Part shown: positions 43,001-50,904 of the stretch, piece after piece
Layout of the letters: the number at the start of each line of letters is the position of its first letter
Numbering within the stretch: the stretch's first letter is position 1
NCBI RefSeq assembly: GCF_020164485.1
Contig: NZ_JAIQZA010000029.1
Span: 1 to 53,808 of the forward strand
DNA from: Salegentibacter tibetensis
GTDB lineage: Bacteria; Bacteroidota; Bacteroidia; Flavobacteriales; Flavobacteriaceae
Reading direction: 5' to 3'
DNA: 53,808 nt
Program-made: the position numbers and the translations under genes
The notes under the pieces: model-generated
What the model saw: only the letters and a program-made list of their open reading frames with translations
Database searches by the model: none
What the model was told of the DNA's origin: nothing

Positions 43001-43283
43001 GAAAACTACCTGGGGAGGCCTGGTGGGAGTTCTGGGTTACCCGGAATTTATAGATGGCGGCTCTGTTACCGCACCAAACGTGGCTTTTTATACTGAAGAA
43101 GGTTTTAGGGTGGAGAACGAAGGAGTGGCTCCAGATGTGGAGGTAGAACAGTGGCCGGAAGAGGTGATTGAAGGTAAAGACCCTCAATTGGAAAAAGCCA
43201 TTGAGATCGTTCTAAAACAACTGGATGAAAATCCTCCGGCTGAAGTGCCTTCCCCGGAATACCCGAAAAAGGGGAATAATTAG
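40020..43283 (+). CDS. Tricorn-like S41-family protease, exported
   Basis: A 1087-residue protease of the tricorn architecture: a signal peptide (residues 1-22, ending LMAQ), two beta-propeller regions with WD40/PD40-type repeats (about 30-320 and 330-560, e.g. IFSPDGSLIAF, PVWSPNGKFIAYFSD), a charged Lys/Glu linker (about 550-580), a helical C1 domain, a PDZ domain (about 755-850) and the S41 serine-protease domain. The nucleophile is Ser975 in AGSGGDY, and the charge-relay HHRFSS segment (about 752) carries the His. Tricorn-type proteases act on oligopeptides; exported Bacteroidota versions probably work in the periplasm. It precedes an amidohydrolase gene. Confidence 0.94.
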   Translation: MKTYFYSPLLILFFVSFGLMAQNINKEDTRLLSKPAISDTQIAFIYAEDLWVANKDGSSPRRLTVDDGIESNPIFSPDGSLIAFNAEYDGNTDVYVVSSEGGIPERLTWHPGSDQVRDFTPDGSSVLFVSQRSVFTNRFAKLFEVSVTGGQVKELEIPNAFWADYSEDGRYIAYTPLYEVFNQWKYYRGGTASRIWIYDTNDHSVTEIPKPESGSNDTRPQWLGDKVYFRSDRNGEFNLYSYDMNSEEVTQHTNYEDFPVLDLSAGDNEIIFEQAGYLHTFNPANNSTTKLQIGIATDLLELRPRFVKGDEYIRSASISPTGARVVMDFRGEVVTVPGEKGDVVNITSTPGAHEKYPVWSPNGKFIAYFSDESGEYALHVHDQSEQKEPQKFELDGTGFYAYPRWSPDSKKISFVDNGRNLYVLNTDSGRVTKVSEDERYMPGVFRDLFGSWSHDSNWISYTVVTGTSFEQAYVYSLSENKSYPISDGFSSVSSPVFDPSGKYLYMLASTDAGPVVNWFDQSNQDMEMTSSIYLVTLQKDVESPFARENDVEKIEQAEKEEEKKKKAEEEDKEIKAPDLKIDFDGIENRIVDIPVPAGKYAFLSSPKEGNLYYLSYPPHVQNKGTLNMYDLKERENKEIMPATSYEISANAKMILYKAEDKWGIAEIEKIEEKHPLNTGDIQVKIDPLAEWPNIFNEAWRVNRDYFYDPGMHGVDWDAMKEKYEPFIDDVASRSDLYRVMEWMFSELGVGHHRFSSRGDKLHSQESIKGGLLGADYSIENDRYRFKKIYGGLNWNPNLRSPLTEPGVDVQEGDYILEVNGRELKADDNIYKFFENTAGNIVMLTVGPNPNMRNSRKVKVTPVENEGALRNRDWVEGNIKKVHEATDGKVAYVYVPNTATAGHEYFKRYFFPQANKQAIIVDERFNGGGQLADYVIDILKKPEQAHWRFRYGKDLKSPSASIQGPKVMITDETAGSGGDYLPWMFRKFDSGTIVGKTTWGGLVGVLGYPEFIDGGSVTAPNVAFYTEEGFRVENEGVAPDVEVEQWPEEVIEGKDPQLEKAIEIVLKQLDENPPAEVPSPEYPKKGNN

Positions 43284-43375
43284 CAATCTGATTTTAAACC
43301 TATTTTTTTAACAGAAGTTTCTAGACTGGTAATTAATCGGTTTCAGAGAAAAGAATACATAAATACAAACAAAAA

Positions 43376-44797
43376 ATGACAAAATTTTCACCCCTTTACC
43401 TGTTTTCAGTTTTACTTTTTTTCTCCTGTAACAATAATAGTAAAGAGTCTTATGACCTTGTAATTTCCAACGCTTCTATTATAGATGTTGAAAATGATAA
43501 AGTAATATCAGGACAAACTATTTTTATTTCTGAAGATGAAATTGTTGAAGTTGGCGATAACCGCGATAAGGATTCTTATACCTCAAAAGAAGAAATTGAC
43601 GCTCAGGGAAAATTTGTAATGCCAGGGCTTTGGGATAATCATGTTCATTTTAGGGGAGGCGACACCTTAATTCGGGAGAATAAAGATTTACTGCCGTTGT
43701 TTCTAGCTTACGGGATTACCACGGTTAGAGATGCCGGCGGTGATATAACTCCCAGTGTTCTGAAATGGAAAGATCAAATTGACAAAGGAGAATTAGACGG
43801 GCCAACAATTTTTAGTTCGGGTCCCAAACTTGATGGTGATCAACCCGCCTGGCCGGGATCCATAAAAGTTTCAGATTCGAGTGATATTGAGGCTGCACTG
43901 GATTCTGTTGAAAAACTGGAGGTAGATTATGTGAAAATGTATGACGGAAATCTTTCTGCAGAAAATTACTACGGAATTATAGAAGCAGCTGAAAAGCGCG
44001 GATTAAAAACCACCGGGCATATGCCAATGAGCGCCGATTTTATGAAAGCGATATCTCTTGGCCTTGATGGTGCCGAACATATGTATTATCCGTTAAAAGC
44101 TTGTTCTCCCGCTGCAGACAGCCTTACAAAACTTAATCTTGGCTATGGAATGATAGAGCCTTTAATCGATACCTACGACCCGGAACTTGCCGATGAGGTT
44201 TTCGCAAAAATGAGTGAAGAAAACGTATTTGTAACACCGACGCTTTATATTGGAAAAACCCTGGCTGAAATTTTGGAAGTAGATCATCAGCAGGATTCTT
44301 TGTTAAATTATATTGGTTCGGGAATTGAAAAAACCTATCAGGGTAGAATTGAAGGCGCAAAACGAGCAAAAGCATCGGGTAGTAAGATGCGTGAAAAAAT
44401 GGAAGAAATAAGCACTAAAATGATAGGGCCTATGCAAAATGCCGGTGTAAAAATTTTAGCTGGATCAGATTGCGGGGCGTTTAATTCTTATGTGTATCCA
44501 GGGGAATCTTTGCACGGGGAATTGAGTGCTTTAGCGGGAGCAGGTTTAACGAATGCTCAGACATTAAGAACTTCTATAGTTAATGGTCCGGAGTTTCTTG
44601 ATCTTGAGGATAAATATGGTAGTGTGAAAGAAGGAAAAGTTGCCGATCTCTTACTGCTTGAAAAGAATCCTTTGGAAAACCTGCAGAACCTGCAGGAGAT
44701 TACAGCGGTAGTGAAAAATGGGAAGGTGATTAACCGCGAAGATCTAAGGAATATGCTTCAGAGTGTTAAAAGACAAAATGGTTTGGAAAATGAATAG
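43376..44797 (+). CDS. Amidohydrolase-family metal-dependent hydrolase, lipoprotein
   Basis: A 473-residue imidazolonepropionase/prolidase-like hydrolase. The signal peptide ends at Cys18 (FFSC), so it is probably lipid-anchored on the periplasmic side. The metal-binding HxH is His89-His91 in DNHVHF, the next His of the barrel lies in TTGHMPM (about 215), and the metal Asp is in LAGSDCGAF (about 365). The composite beta domain (about 20-75 and 420-460) frames the barrel. Exported relatives act on X-Pro dipeptides or cyclic amides; the substrate is not known here. It lies 92 bases after the tricorn-like gene, consistent with a peptide-degrading pair. Confidence 0.9.
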   Translation: MTKFSPLYLFSVLLFFSCNNNSKESYDLVISNASIIDVENDKVISGQTIFISEDEIVEVGDNRDKDSYTSKEEIDAQGKFVMPGLWDNHVHFRGGDTLIRENKDLLPLFLAYGITTVRDAGGDITPSVLKWKDQIDKGELDGPTIFSSGPKLDGDQPAWPGSIKVSDSSDIEAALDSVEKLEVDYVKMYDGNLSAENYYGIIEAAEKRGLKTTGHMPMSADFMKAISLGLDGAEHMYYPLKACSPAADSLTKLNLGYGMIEPLIDTYDPELADEVFAKMSEENVFVTPTLYIGKTLAEILEVDHQQDSLLNYIGSGIEKTYQGRIEGAKRAKASGSKMREKMEEISTKMIGPMQNAGVKILAGSDCGAFNSYVYPGESLHGELSALAGAGLTNAQTLRTSIVNGPEFLDLEDKYGSVKEGKVADLLLLEKNPLENLQNLQEITAVVKNGKVINREDLRNMLQSVKRQNGLENE

Positions 44798-44821
44798 CCC
44801 CGGTAGTGATTAGCCACCGGG
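44798..44821 (+). terminator. Weak hairpin after the amidohydrolase
   Basis: CCCGGT (44798-44803) and ACCGGG (44816-44821) pair around a 12-base loop, followed by TAATATTT, right at the stop codon. Confidence 0.4.
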
Positions 44822-44915
44822 TAATATTTCGGAGCTGAGATTTTGAATATAATAGGGGAAATCCCCCACTCCGTGAATCATACAATCCCTTATCTTTAGT
44901 TAAAAAGAGAGTGTT

Positions 44916-45251
44916 ATGAAACAGAATGGACTTATGGGGTTGGTATTTTTACTTTTTAGCTGTAGTTTAAGTGGAGAGATAAATGGAGTGGTAGATATGG
45001 TTGTGAATAGCTATACCGAAGAATGTGTGGGCGAAATGGAAGGAAATTGCCTTCTTGTACAGGAGGGCGACCAAATAGGTACAGAAGACTGGAGTCTGTT
45101 CTATTATGAAGACAGTATAATAGGTTTCGATTATGAGCCCGGTTATATTTACCATTTAAGGGTAAAGAAGAAGAAAATAAAAAACCCTCCTATGGATGGC
45201 TCCTCAATCTCCTACAGATTGGTGAAGATAGTTTCCAAGGAGAAGGTTTAG
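44916..45251 (+). CDS. DUF4377 lipoprotein
   Basis: A 111-residue lipoprotein with Cys16 in the lipobox LFSC. The mature part fits DUF4377: VVNSYTEECVGEMEGNCLLVQ in part, a W...FYYEDSIIGFDYEPGYIYHLRV strand set, and a final YRLVKIVSKE strand. Two Cys (about 44 and 51) could form a disulfide. The family has no assigned function. A TATCTTTA box at 44891-44898 lies 17 bases upstream. Confidence 0.85.
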   Translation: MKQNGLMGLVFLLFSCSLSGEINGVVDMVVNSYTEECVGEMEGNCLLVQEGDQIGTEDWSLFYYEDSIIGFDYEPGYIYHLRVKKKKIKNPPMDGSSISYRLVKIVSKEKV

Positions 45252-45414
45252 ATTGTTATAAATCAACCTTATTTGAGGGAATAATACGGTGATTTCTGCA
45301 ACTTATTTCAGGTTAAATATTTAGCCTTTAGTCTTGTATCCTGGGGCTTTACTCTTATTTCTTATTATACCTGAATTTTTCAAATCTTGCTTAACTTGCA
45401 AAGAAAAAACGCAC

Positions 45415-47247
45415 TTGCCAAGATCCAGGAAATCATTAGAAGCCAATAAAGTTACTTTTCGGGGGAGTTTTGCATCCCTAAAATTTGTTCCTCGTTTTTT
45501 TAAAGAAATCAGGAAAGTAAATCCTTTGCTGTTTTATGCTAATTTACTGGCCAGAACCGTAAATGCAGTGCTACCGGTAATTATCCTGTGGGTAGGTAAA
45601 TTAATTATTGACGAAGTAGTTTTACAAATTTCCGCTGAAAGCCAAGATCTGGATAGATTATGGTTGTTGGTGGCGGTCGAATTTGGACTTGCGATTTTAT
45701 CAGATCTAATGAGCAGGGCGATTAGCCTGAGTGATGCGTTATTAGGCGATCAATATGCTATTGATACTTCTGTGCGTATTATTAAAAAAACTTCGGAATT
45801 AAATTTAGATCAGCTGGAGGATTCCGAATTTTACGATAAGCTGGAACGTGCCCGCCAGCAAACCACAGGCCGGGTTGGACTTATGTCTAACATTCTTACC
45901 CAGGGCGAAGATCTGGTGGTTATTTTTTCTCTTTTGGCCGGAGTTGTGGCTTTTGAGCCCTGGCTTATCATTTTACTGGTTGTTTCGGTAATCCCGACTA
46001 TAATAAACGAGATAAAATTTAGCGGCACCAGTTATTCCCTGGCTAGAAGCTGGACACAGGAACGCCGCGAACTGGATTATTTGCGTTATGCCGGCGCCAG
46101 CGATGTGACGGCAAAAGAGGTGAAGTTATTCGGACTTTCAAATTACCTGGCAGCTCGTTTTAAAAATCTCTCCGACACCTATTATTTAATGAGTAAAAAA
46201 CTGGCAAAGCAACGTGCCGGGTGGGGCTCTTTATTTAACGTGATTGGTACGGGCGCTTATTATGGCGCTTATCTCCTAATTGTATTTAGAACCGTGGCGG
46301 GAATTTTTACGCTTGGTGATCTAACTTTCCTTGCGGGATCCTTCAATAGGCTACGCTCTAAATTACAGGGATTTTTTACCCGGTTTACGGCAATTACTGA
46401 AAGCGCGCTTTATCTTCAGGATTATTTTGAATTCCTGGATCTTAAATATTCCGAGGAAACTTCGGAAGAAAAATTATCGCTTCCGAAGAAAATCAAAAAA
46501 GGATTTGAATTTAGAAACCTTGGATTTAAATATCCAAAATCTGAAGCCTGGGTAGTGCGAAATATTAATTTTGAATTAAAAGCAGGTGAAAAACTGGCTT
46601 TTGTGGGAGAGAATGGCGCCGGCAAAACCACGCTCATTAAATTGTTACTCCGTTTTTATGAACCTACGGAAGGGGAAATTCTGCTAGACGATATTCCGGT
46701 AAAACGATATGATCAAACCCAATATCAGCAGTATTTTGGAGTGATTTTTCAGGATTTTGTGAAGTTTGAATTGACCCTTCGGGAAAATATTGCGATGGGT
46801 GAAATTGAAGAAATACAGAATCAGCAGCGTATAGACAGCGCTGCTGAGAAAAGTCTGGCCAATGAAGTGATTTCTGAAATGCCGCGAGGTTACGACCAGC
46901 AATTAGGAAAACGCTTCAAGCAAGGCAAAGACCTTTCGGGCGGGCAGTGGCAGAAGATCGCAATTGCCCGGGCTTATATGAAAGATGCTGAGGTTTTAAT
47001 TTTAGATGAACCCACATCTGCCTTAGATGCCCGCGCAGAAACCGAAGCTTTCGACCGGTTTATTAAACTAACCGAAGGTAAGACTGCTGTGATTATTTCG
47101 CACCGCTTCAGTACGGTAAGAATAGCTGATAGGATTATGGTTTTAAAGAATGGTGCCGTGCTGGAAATTGGAACTCACCAGGAGTTGATGCAGAACGATA
47201 AGCTTTATGCAGAATTGTTCAACTTGCAGGCGCAGGGCTACCAGTAA
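45415..47247 (+). CDS. ABC transporter, fused permease and ATPase
   Basis: A protein of about 610 residues with an N-terminal six-helix membrane domain (about 25-330) and a C-terminal ATPase domain (about 365-605): Walker A GENGAGKTT, signature LSGGQWQ, Walker B VLILDEPTSALD, followed by the switch ISHRFSTVR. This is the half-exporter layout; it should work as a homodimer exporting lipid, peptide or drug. I chose TTG at 45415 (MPRSRKSLEA); an upstream TTG at 45334 adds 27 residues, including a hydrophobic stretch not expected for the cytoplasmic N-terminus, and no in-frame ATG is present before the membrane domain. The start is therefore uncertain. Confidence 0.9.
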   Translation: MPRSRKSLEANKVTFRGSFASLKFVPRFFKEIRKVNPLLFYANLLARTVNAVLPVIILWVGKLIIDEVVLQISAESQDLDRLWLLVAVEFGLAILSDLMSRAISLSDALLGDQYAIDTSVRIIKKTSELNLDQLEDSEFYDKLERARQQTTGRVGLMSNILTQGEDLVVIFSLLAGVVAFEPWLIILLVVSVIPTIINEIKFSGTSYSLARSWTQERRELDYLRYAGASDVTAKEVKLFGLSNYLAARFKNLSDTYYLMSKKLAKQRAGWGSLFNVIGTGAYYGAYLLIVFRTVAGIFTLGDLTFLAGSFNRLRSKLQGFFTRFTAITESALYLQDYFEFLDLKYSEETSEEKLSLPKKIKKGFEFRNLGFKYPKSEAWVVRNINFELKAGEKLAFVGENGAGKTTLIKLLLRFYEPTEGEILLDDIPVKRYDQTQYQQYFGVIFQDFVKFELTLRENIAMGEIEEIQNQQRIDSAAEKSLANEVISEMPRGYDQQLGKRFKQGKDLSGGQWQKIAIARAYMKDAEVLILDEPTSALDARAETEAFDRFIKLTEGKTAVIISHRFSTVRIADRIMVLKNGAVLEIGTHQELMQNDKLYAELFNLQAQGYQ

Positions 47248-47348
47248 ATTAGCTCAGTGGCAAAGAAAGTCTGGATCTTAAGTAAAGTATTCTGAGCCGG
47301 ATAAATATCTTTATGCTTATCCGTTTAGAAACCTAAAAACAGTTTTTG

Positions 47349-47870
47349 TCACCCTGAGACCCGTGATAAAAAATTTTATCTAGCGGAGGGAAATGACAGA
47401 TAAATATGATCTTACTGAATTTTTAATTAAGCCTGAAATAGATTAGTGTTCTGTTCTTTTTCCATTGATGAAAAAGAACCAAAAAATCTAGGCTTACGAA
47501 AATGGATCTAAATTTTTCGTTCGATGTCTAAATTTTCTGAACTCGCGGGAAAAGTAGGAGTAACGAGAAAATGACGTTTCGCTCAAACAGCATAAAATTT
47601 AAACGACATCTCACTTCTAATTTCACGATCAATTTTCGATAGGCCGCTTATATTTCTATTGTGTATTTATAACTATTCCTATAACTTTCTAATAAATAAT
47701 AAAATCTATCTCTGTCAATGGTAGCCTTTCGACTTCGCTCAAGACAAGCTTTAGTCGAAGGGTCAAACAAAAACGTCTCGCCTGCCCGCCAGTACCTAGT
47801 CGGGCTGGTGCTCGACGTAACACTTTATTTCAATTTTACCTTCTGGGTCTCTTCGCGGATATACAAATAT
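47349..47870. repeat. Cluster of palindromic repeats in a 785-base gene-free gap
   Basis: Several unrelated-looking repeats fill the gap. GTCACCCTGAGA...GAGGGAAATGAC lies at 47349-47397. A perfect 10-bp hairpin GTTCTTTTTC-CATTGAT-GAAAAAGAAC lies at 47453-47479, heading an element with distant arms CGATGTCTAAATTTT (about 47523) and AAATTTAAACGACATC (about 47596-47612). CTTTCGACT...AGTCGAAGG lies at 47726-47761, and a GCCTGCCCGCC-type hairpin near 47779-47812. Short frames such as 47718-47906 are products of these repeats, not genes. Confidence 0.6.
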
Positions 47871-48031
47871 CTTTCTTTAAAATGCTGTTTAATACGAAAA
47901 AATTAGCTTTAAGGATTTCATGGAGGCAAAAGGACTGGTTTTTAAGAAAAATATTGAGTTATTTTGTATATTGGACTTCAAACAAGCGACAGCCTATTAA
48001 TCCTGCTTGTAAAATTAAATACCTTTCCTTT

Positions 48032-49489
48032 ATGAAGAAATTTCAATTACTGCCTGTATGGCTTTTATGCGTCTGCTCTATTAGTGGATTTAGCCAGGAA
48101 AAGCTTTCAGAAACAAAACAAAAAATTGTTAAAACCGTGGAGACCCAGGAATCTGAACTGATTAGCTTGAGCGATGAGATCTGGGCATTGGCCGAGACGG
48201 CCTTTGAAGAAAATGAATCGGCAAAGTTGCTTGCAGACTATGCAGAGAACGAAGGCTTTACCGTAGAGCGCGGTGTAGCCGGAATACCAACAGCTTTTGT
48301 TGCAACTTACGGCTCGGGAAAACCAGTTATAAGTGTACTCGGAGAATTTGATGCCCTCCCGGGAATTTCCCAGAAAGCCGAACCTGAAAAATCACCCCTT
48401 CAAGAAGGAGCTGCCGGCCACGGCTGTGGGCATAACCTGTTTGGCGTTGGAAGCCTGGGAGCTGCTATTGCCGTGAAAGAATTGATAGAAAGTGGAGAAA
48501 TAAGCGGGACAGTAAAATTTATTGGCACACCCAGTGAAGAGAAATATTTTGGGAAGATATGGATGGTGAGAGAAGGAATTTGGGATGATGTAGATGTAAA
48601 TATAAGCTGGCATCCTTCTGCTTCTACTAAAGCCGATGTACAGAGTTCCCTTGCATTGGTAGATTTCTTAGTGGAATTCTCCGGTCAGGCAGCCCACGCC
48701 TCTGCCGATCCCTGGAACGGTCGCAGTGCTTCAGATGCGCTGGAACTTTATACCACCGGGATAAATTATTACAGGGAACATGTGCAGCCAACAGTGCGTA
48801 TGCATTACCACATCCAGGACGGAGGCCAGGTAGTAAACGTGGTGCCCGATTATTCCAAGCTTTGGGTGAGAGTGCGTGATACCAAACGCTCCGGAATGAT
48901 GCCGGTCTATGAAAGGGTAAAAGAAATGGCACAGGGAGCAGCTATAATGGCAGATGTTGAGGTAGAAGTTTCTTTAATTTCCGGAATCTACGAAACCCTT
49001 GTCAACAGGGCAGGCGGAGAAATTATGCAAAAGAACCTTGAGCTGCTGGGGCCAATAGAATATACCGAAGAAGAGATTAATTTCGGGAAAAAAATTCAGG
49101 AAGGTACTGGCAAAAAACAGGTAGGGATGGACAGTGAAATAAAACCCCTGGAAGAAACAAAGGAACATCCCGGCGGAGGTTCTACAGATGTAGGGGATGT
49201 TAGCTGGAACGTTCCAAACATCAACCTGGGCGTAACTACCGCGCCAAAAGATACTCCATGGCATTCCTGGGCGGTTGTGGCTTGTGGCGGTATGAGCATT
49301 GGCCACAAGGGAATGAGCTATGCGGCCAAGGCAATGGCAATGACTATGGCAGATCTTTTTCAAAACCCAGAGCAGGTAGAAAAAGTAAAAGCTGAGTATA
49401 TAGAACGTAAGGGAGATGAAGTTTACGAGGCCATTATCCCACCGGGACCACCACCAATCCCCAACACTTCTGCTGCAGCAGGAAATTAG
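48032..49489 (+). CDS. M20-family amidohydrolase (AbgB-like), exported
   Basis: A 485-residue metallohydrolase related to p-aminobenzoyl-glutamate hydrolase subunit B. A signal peptide covers about residues 1-21 (FSQ). Metal-site residues include Asp107 (GEFDALPG) and Cys132/His134 in GHGCGHN, with Glu in PSEEKYFG (about 171) and the late VACGGMSIGHKG. The dimerisation lid domain (about 205-320) is intact. It removes acyl or aminobenzoyl groups from amino acids in known members; here it is exported and follows peptidase genes, so peptide processing is likely. A longer frame from 47882 would bury the signal peptide 50 residues in and crosses repeat-derived sequence; it was rejected. Confidence 0.9.
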   Translation: MKKFQLLPVWLLCVCSISGFSQEKLSETKQKIVKTVETQESELISLSDEIWALAETAFEENESAKLLADYAENEGFTVERGVAGIPTAFVATYGSGKPVISVLGEFDALPGISQKAEPEKSPLQEGAAGHGCGHNLFGVGSLGAAIAVKELIESGEISGTVKFIGTPSEEKYFGKIWMVREGIWDDVDVNISWHPSASTKADVQSSLALVDFLVEFSGQAAHASADPWNGRSASDALELYTTGINYYREHVQPTVRMHYHIQDGGQVVNVVPDYSKLWVRVRDTKRSGMMPVYERVKEMAQGAAIMADVEVEVSLISGIYETLVNRAGGEIMQKNLELLGPIEYTEEEINFGKKIQEGTGKKQVGMDSEIKPLEETKEHPGGGSTDVGDVSWNVPNINLGVTTAPKDTPWHSWAVVACGGMSIGHKGMSYAAKAMAMTMADLFQNPEQVEKVKAEYIERKGDEVYEAIIPPGPPPIPNTSAAAGN

Positions 49490-49506
49490 AAAAAAATATT
49501 TTCATT

Positions 49507-49544
49507 AAAAAACCTGTCCTTTTAAATAAAGCGACAGGTTTTTT
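49507..49544 (+). terminator. Terminator after the M20 gene
   Basis: AAAAAACCTGTC (49507-49518) and GACAGGTTTTTT (49533-49544) form a perfect 12-bp stem whose 3' arm runs into the T tract. It lies 17 bases after the stop codon. Confidence 0.85.
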
Positions 49545-49565
49545 ATTTTTAGGTATATTGAAAAA

Positions 49566-50817
49566 ATGAATTTAAACCATTATGCAATTTTTGGAACCGA
49601 TTTTTCTGTAAAAGAGAGATGGATGCAAGAACTTTTAGAGGAAAAGGCTCCGGTTGAATTAGGAGAATTGCAGGGAAAAAAAGGCCTGCTGTTTTCAGAA
49701 GTGATTTTAAATGAATTTATAGCTGAAGATTATAGACACGGGAATTCAGCGTTAATTCAAAATGAAAATCGCTCTTTCTTTAAGAACATTTTCAAGTGGG
49801 GAAAAAAGAAAAGCTTTTTTAAAGTATTTATTAAACCAAAAACCTGATTTCCTGGTTTTGGACAACCCTTTTGATAGTCTGGATAAAGATTCAGTAACTG
49901 ATTTAAAGGCGAGACTAAAGCAAATTTCAAAAACCACCACTATTATTCAGGTTTTTAATCGAAAAGAAGACTTATTACCTTTTGTAGGTTCAATTTTGAA
50001 AGTCGAAGACGAACAGCTTGTAGAAATTATTGAGACTTCAGAATTTTTGAAAAGTCAAAAGGAAACCAATTTTTCCAAAATAAAAACTGTTCCGCCTGCA
50101 CCGGAAACTTTTCAAGGAATTCCGGAAGTTTTAGTGGAGATGAGAAATGTTTCAGTTAGTTATGAGGAAAAACCGATTTTAAAAAATATTACCTGGCAAA
50201 TTAAAAAAGGTGATTTCTGGCAACTTACAGGGTCTAACGGTTCCGGGAAAACCACCCTGCTTTCTATGATCTATGGTGATAACCCCAAGGCTTACGGCCA
50301 AGATTTGTACTTGTTCGGAAACAAAAAAGGCAGCGGTGAGAGCGTGTGGGAAATCAAAAGGAAGATCGGTTATTTTTCTCCAGCGCTTTCCGAGCTTTTT
50401 AGCAGAAGAAATACTGTATTGGAAATGCTAATTTCAGGTTTAGTAGATAGCGTTGGGTTATATCAAAAAACGAGTGACAAAGAAGTCAGGTTGGCCAGAG
50501 AATGGCTAAAAGCCCTGGGTATGGAGGGTAAAACGGGAAACATTTTTACAGATTTATCTGAATTGGAGAAAAGAATGGTTTTGATTGGCAGAGCTATGAT
50601 CAAGCACCCGCCTTTGCTAATCTTAGATGAACCCACCACCTCACTGGACGATAAAAGTACACTTGAAATTACTTCGCTTATTAATCTTATTGCAGAAAAA
50701 AGTGAAACCGCAGTAGTTTTTGTGTCGCATAGAACAGAGAAAGGTTTGCAACCAAAAACTGTTTACCGTTTAATTCCTTCAAAGAATGGATCAAAAGGGG
50801 AAATACTCGTAGAATAA
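49566..50817 (+). pseudogene. Tandem ABC ATPase (ModF-like), frameshifted
   Basis: Two frames together encode one protein of about 416 residues, the length I expect for flavobacterial two-domain ABC ATPases of the ModF/YlmA type. The first frame (49566 to about 49775) ends its meaningful part with ENRS; the continuation LRTFSSGEKRKA, the ABC signature of domain 1, is in the +1 frame. Removing one base in the run TCTTTCTTTAAG at about 49770-49780 restores N-R-S-x-L-R-T-F. Domain 1 lacks a Walker A motif, as is normal in this family, and Walker B FLVLDNPFDSLD follows in the second frame. I cannot tell a real mutation from a sequencing error in the homopolymer-like run. Confidence 0.75.
49762..50817 (+). 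CDS. ABC ATP-binding protein, downstream part of the interrupted gene
   Basis: The longer open frame of the broken tandem ATPase, 351 codons, with an ATG that lies by chance inside the gene and would give an odd N-terminus (MKIALS). It holds the end of domain 1 (SSGEK signature, LVLDNPFDSLD) and all of domain 2 (about 125-351): Walker A GSNGSGKTT, signature-like LSELEKRM, in which the usual glycine is missing, Walker B LLILDEPTTSLD, and VSHRTE as the switch His. If translated alone it would be a one-and-a-half-domain ATPase without a membrane partner. The next gene is mutS. Confidence 0.7.
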   Translation: MKIALSLRTFSSGEKRKAFLKYLLNQKPDFLVLDNPFDSLDKDSVTDLKARLKQISKTTTIIQVFNRKEDLLPFVGSILKVEDEQLVEIIETSEFLKSQKETNFSKIKTVPPAPETFQGIPEVLVEMRNVSVSYEEKPILKNITWQIKKGDFWQLTGSNGSGKTTLLSMIYGDNPKAYGQDLYLFGNKKGSGESVWEIKRKIGYFSPALSELFSRRNTVLEMLISGLVDSVGLYQKTSDKEVRLAREWLKALGMEGKTGNIFTDLSELEKRMVLIGRAMIKHPPLLILDEPTTSLDDKSTLEITSLINLIAEKSETAVVFVSHRTEKGLQPKTVYRLIPSKNGSKGEILVE

Positions 50818-50904
50818 TTGTGGAAAAAAATGAATAACTTCCAGAGATAATTTTCCTTTAAAATATGGGATTCTGTACTTTAGCGGGAAATAAAATTAAA
50901 AATT

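Noticed and set aside
47718-47906. 62-codon frame in the repeat-rich gap
   Set aside because: Its sequence consists of repeat arms (TCGACTTCGCTCAAGAC type) and has no coding support.
47882-48031. N-terminal extension of the M20 gene by 50 residues
   Set aside because: It puts a clear signal peptide (MKKFQLLPVW...) in the middle of the protein and is encoded by non-conserved AT-rich sequence beside a repeat cluster.
49760-49785. Programmed +1 frameshift in the ABC ATPase gene
   Set aside because: No known +1 slippery signal with a stop codon or rare codon at the shift site is visible, so a mutation or sequencing error is more likely. It is kept open in the findings.
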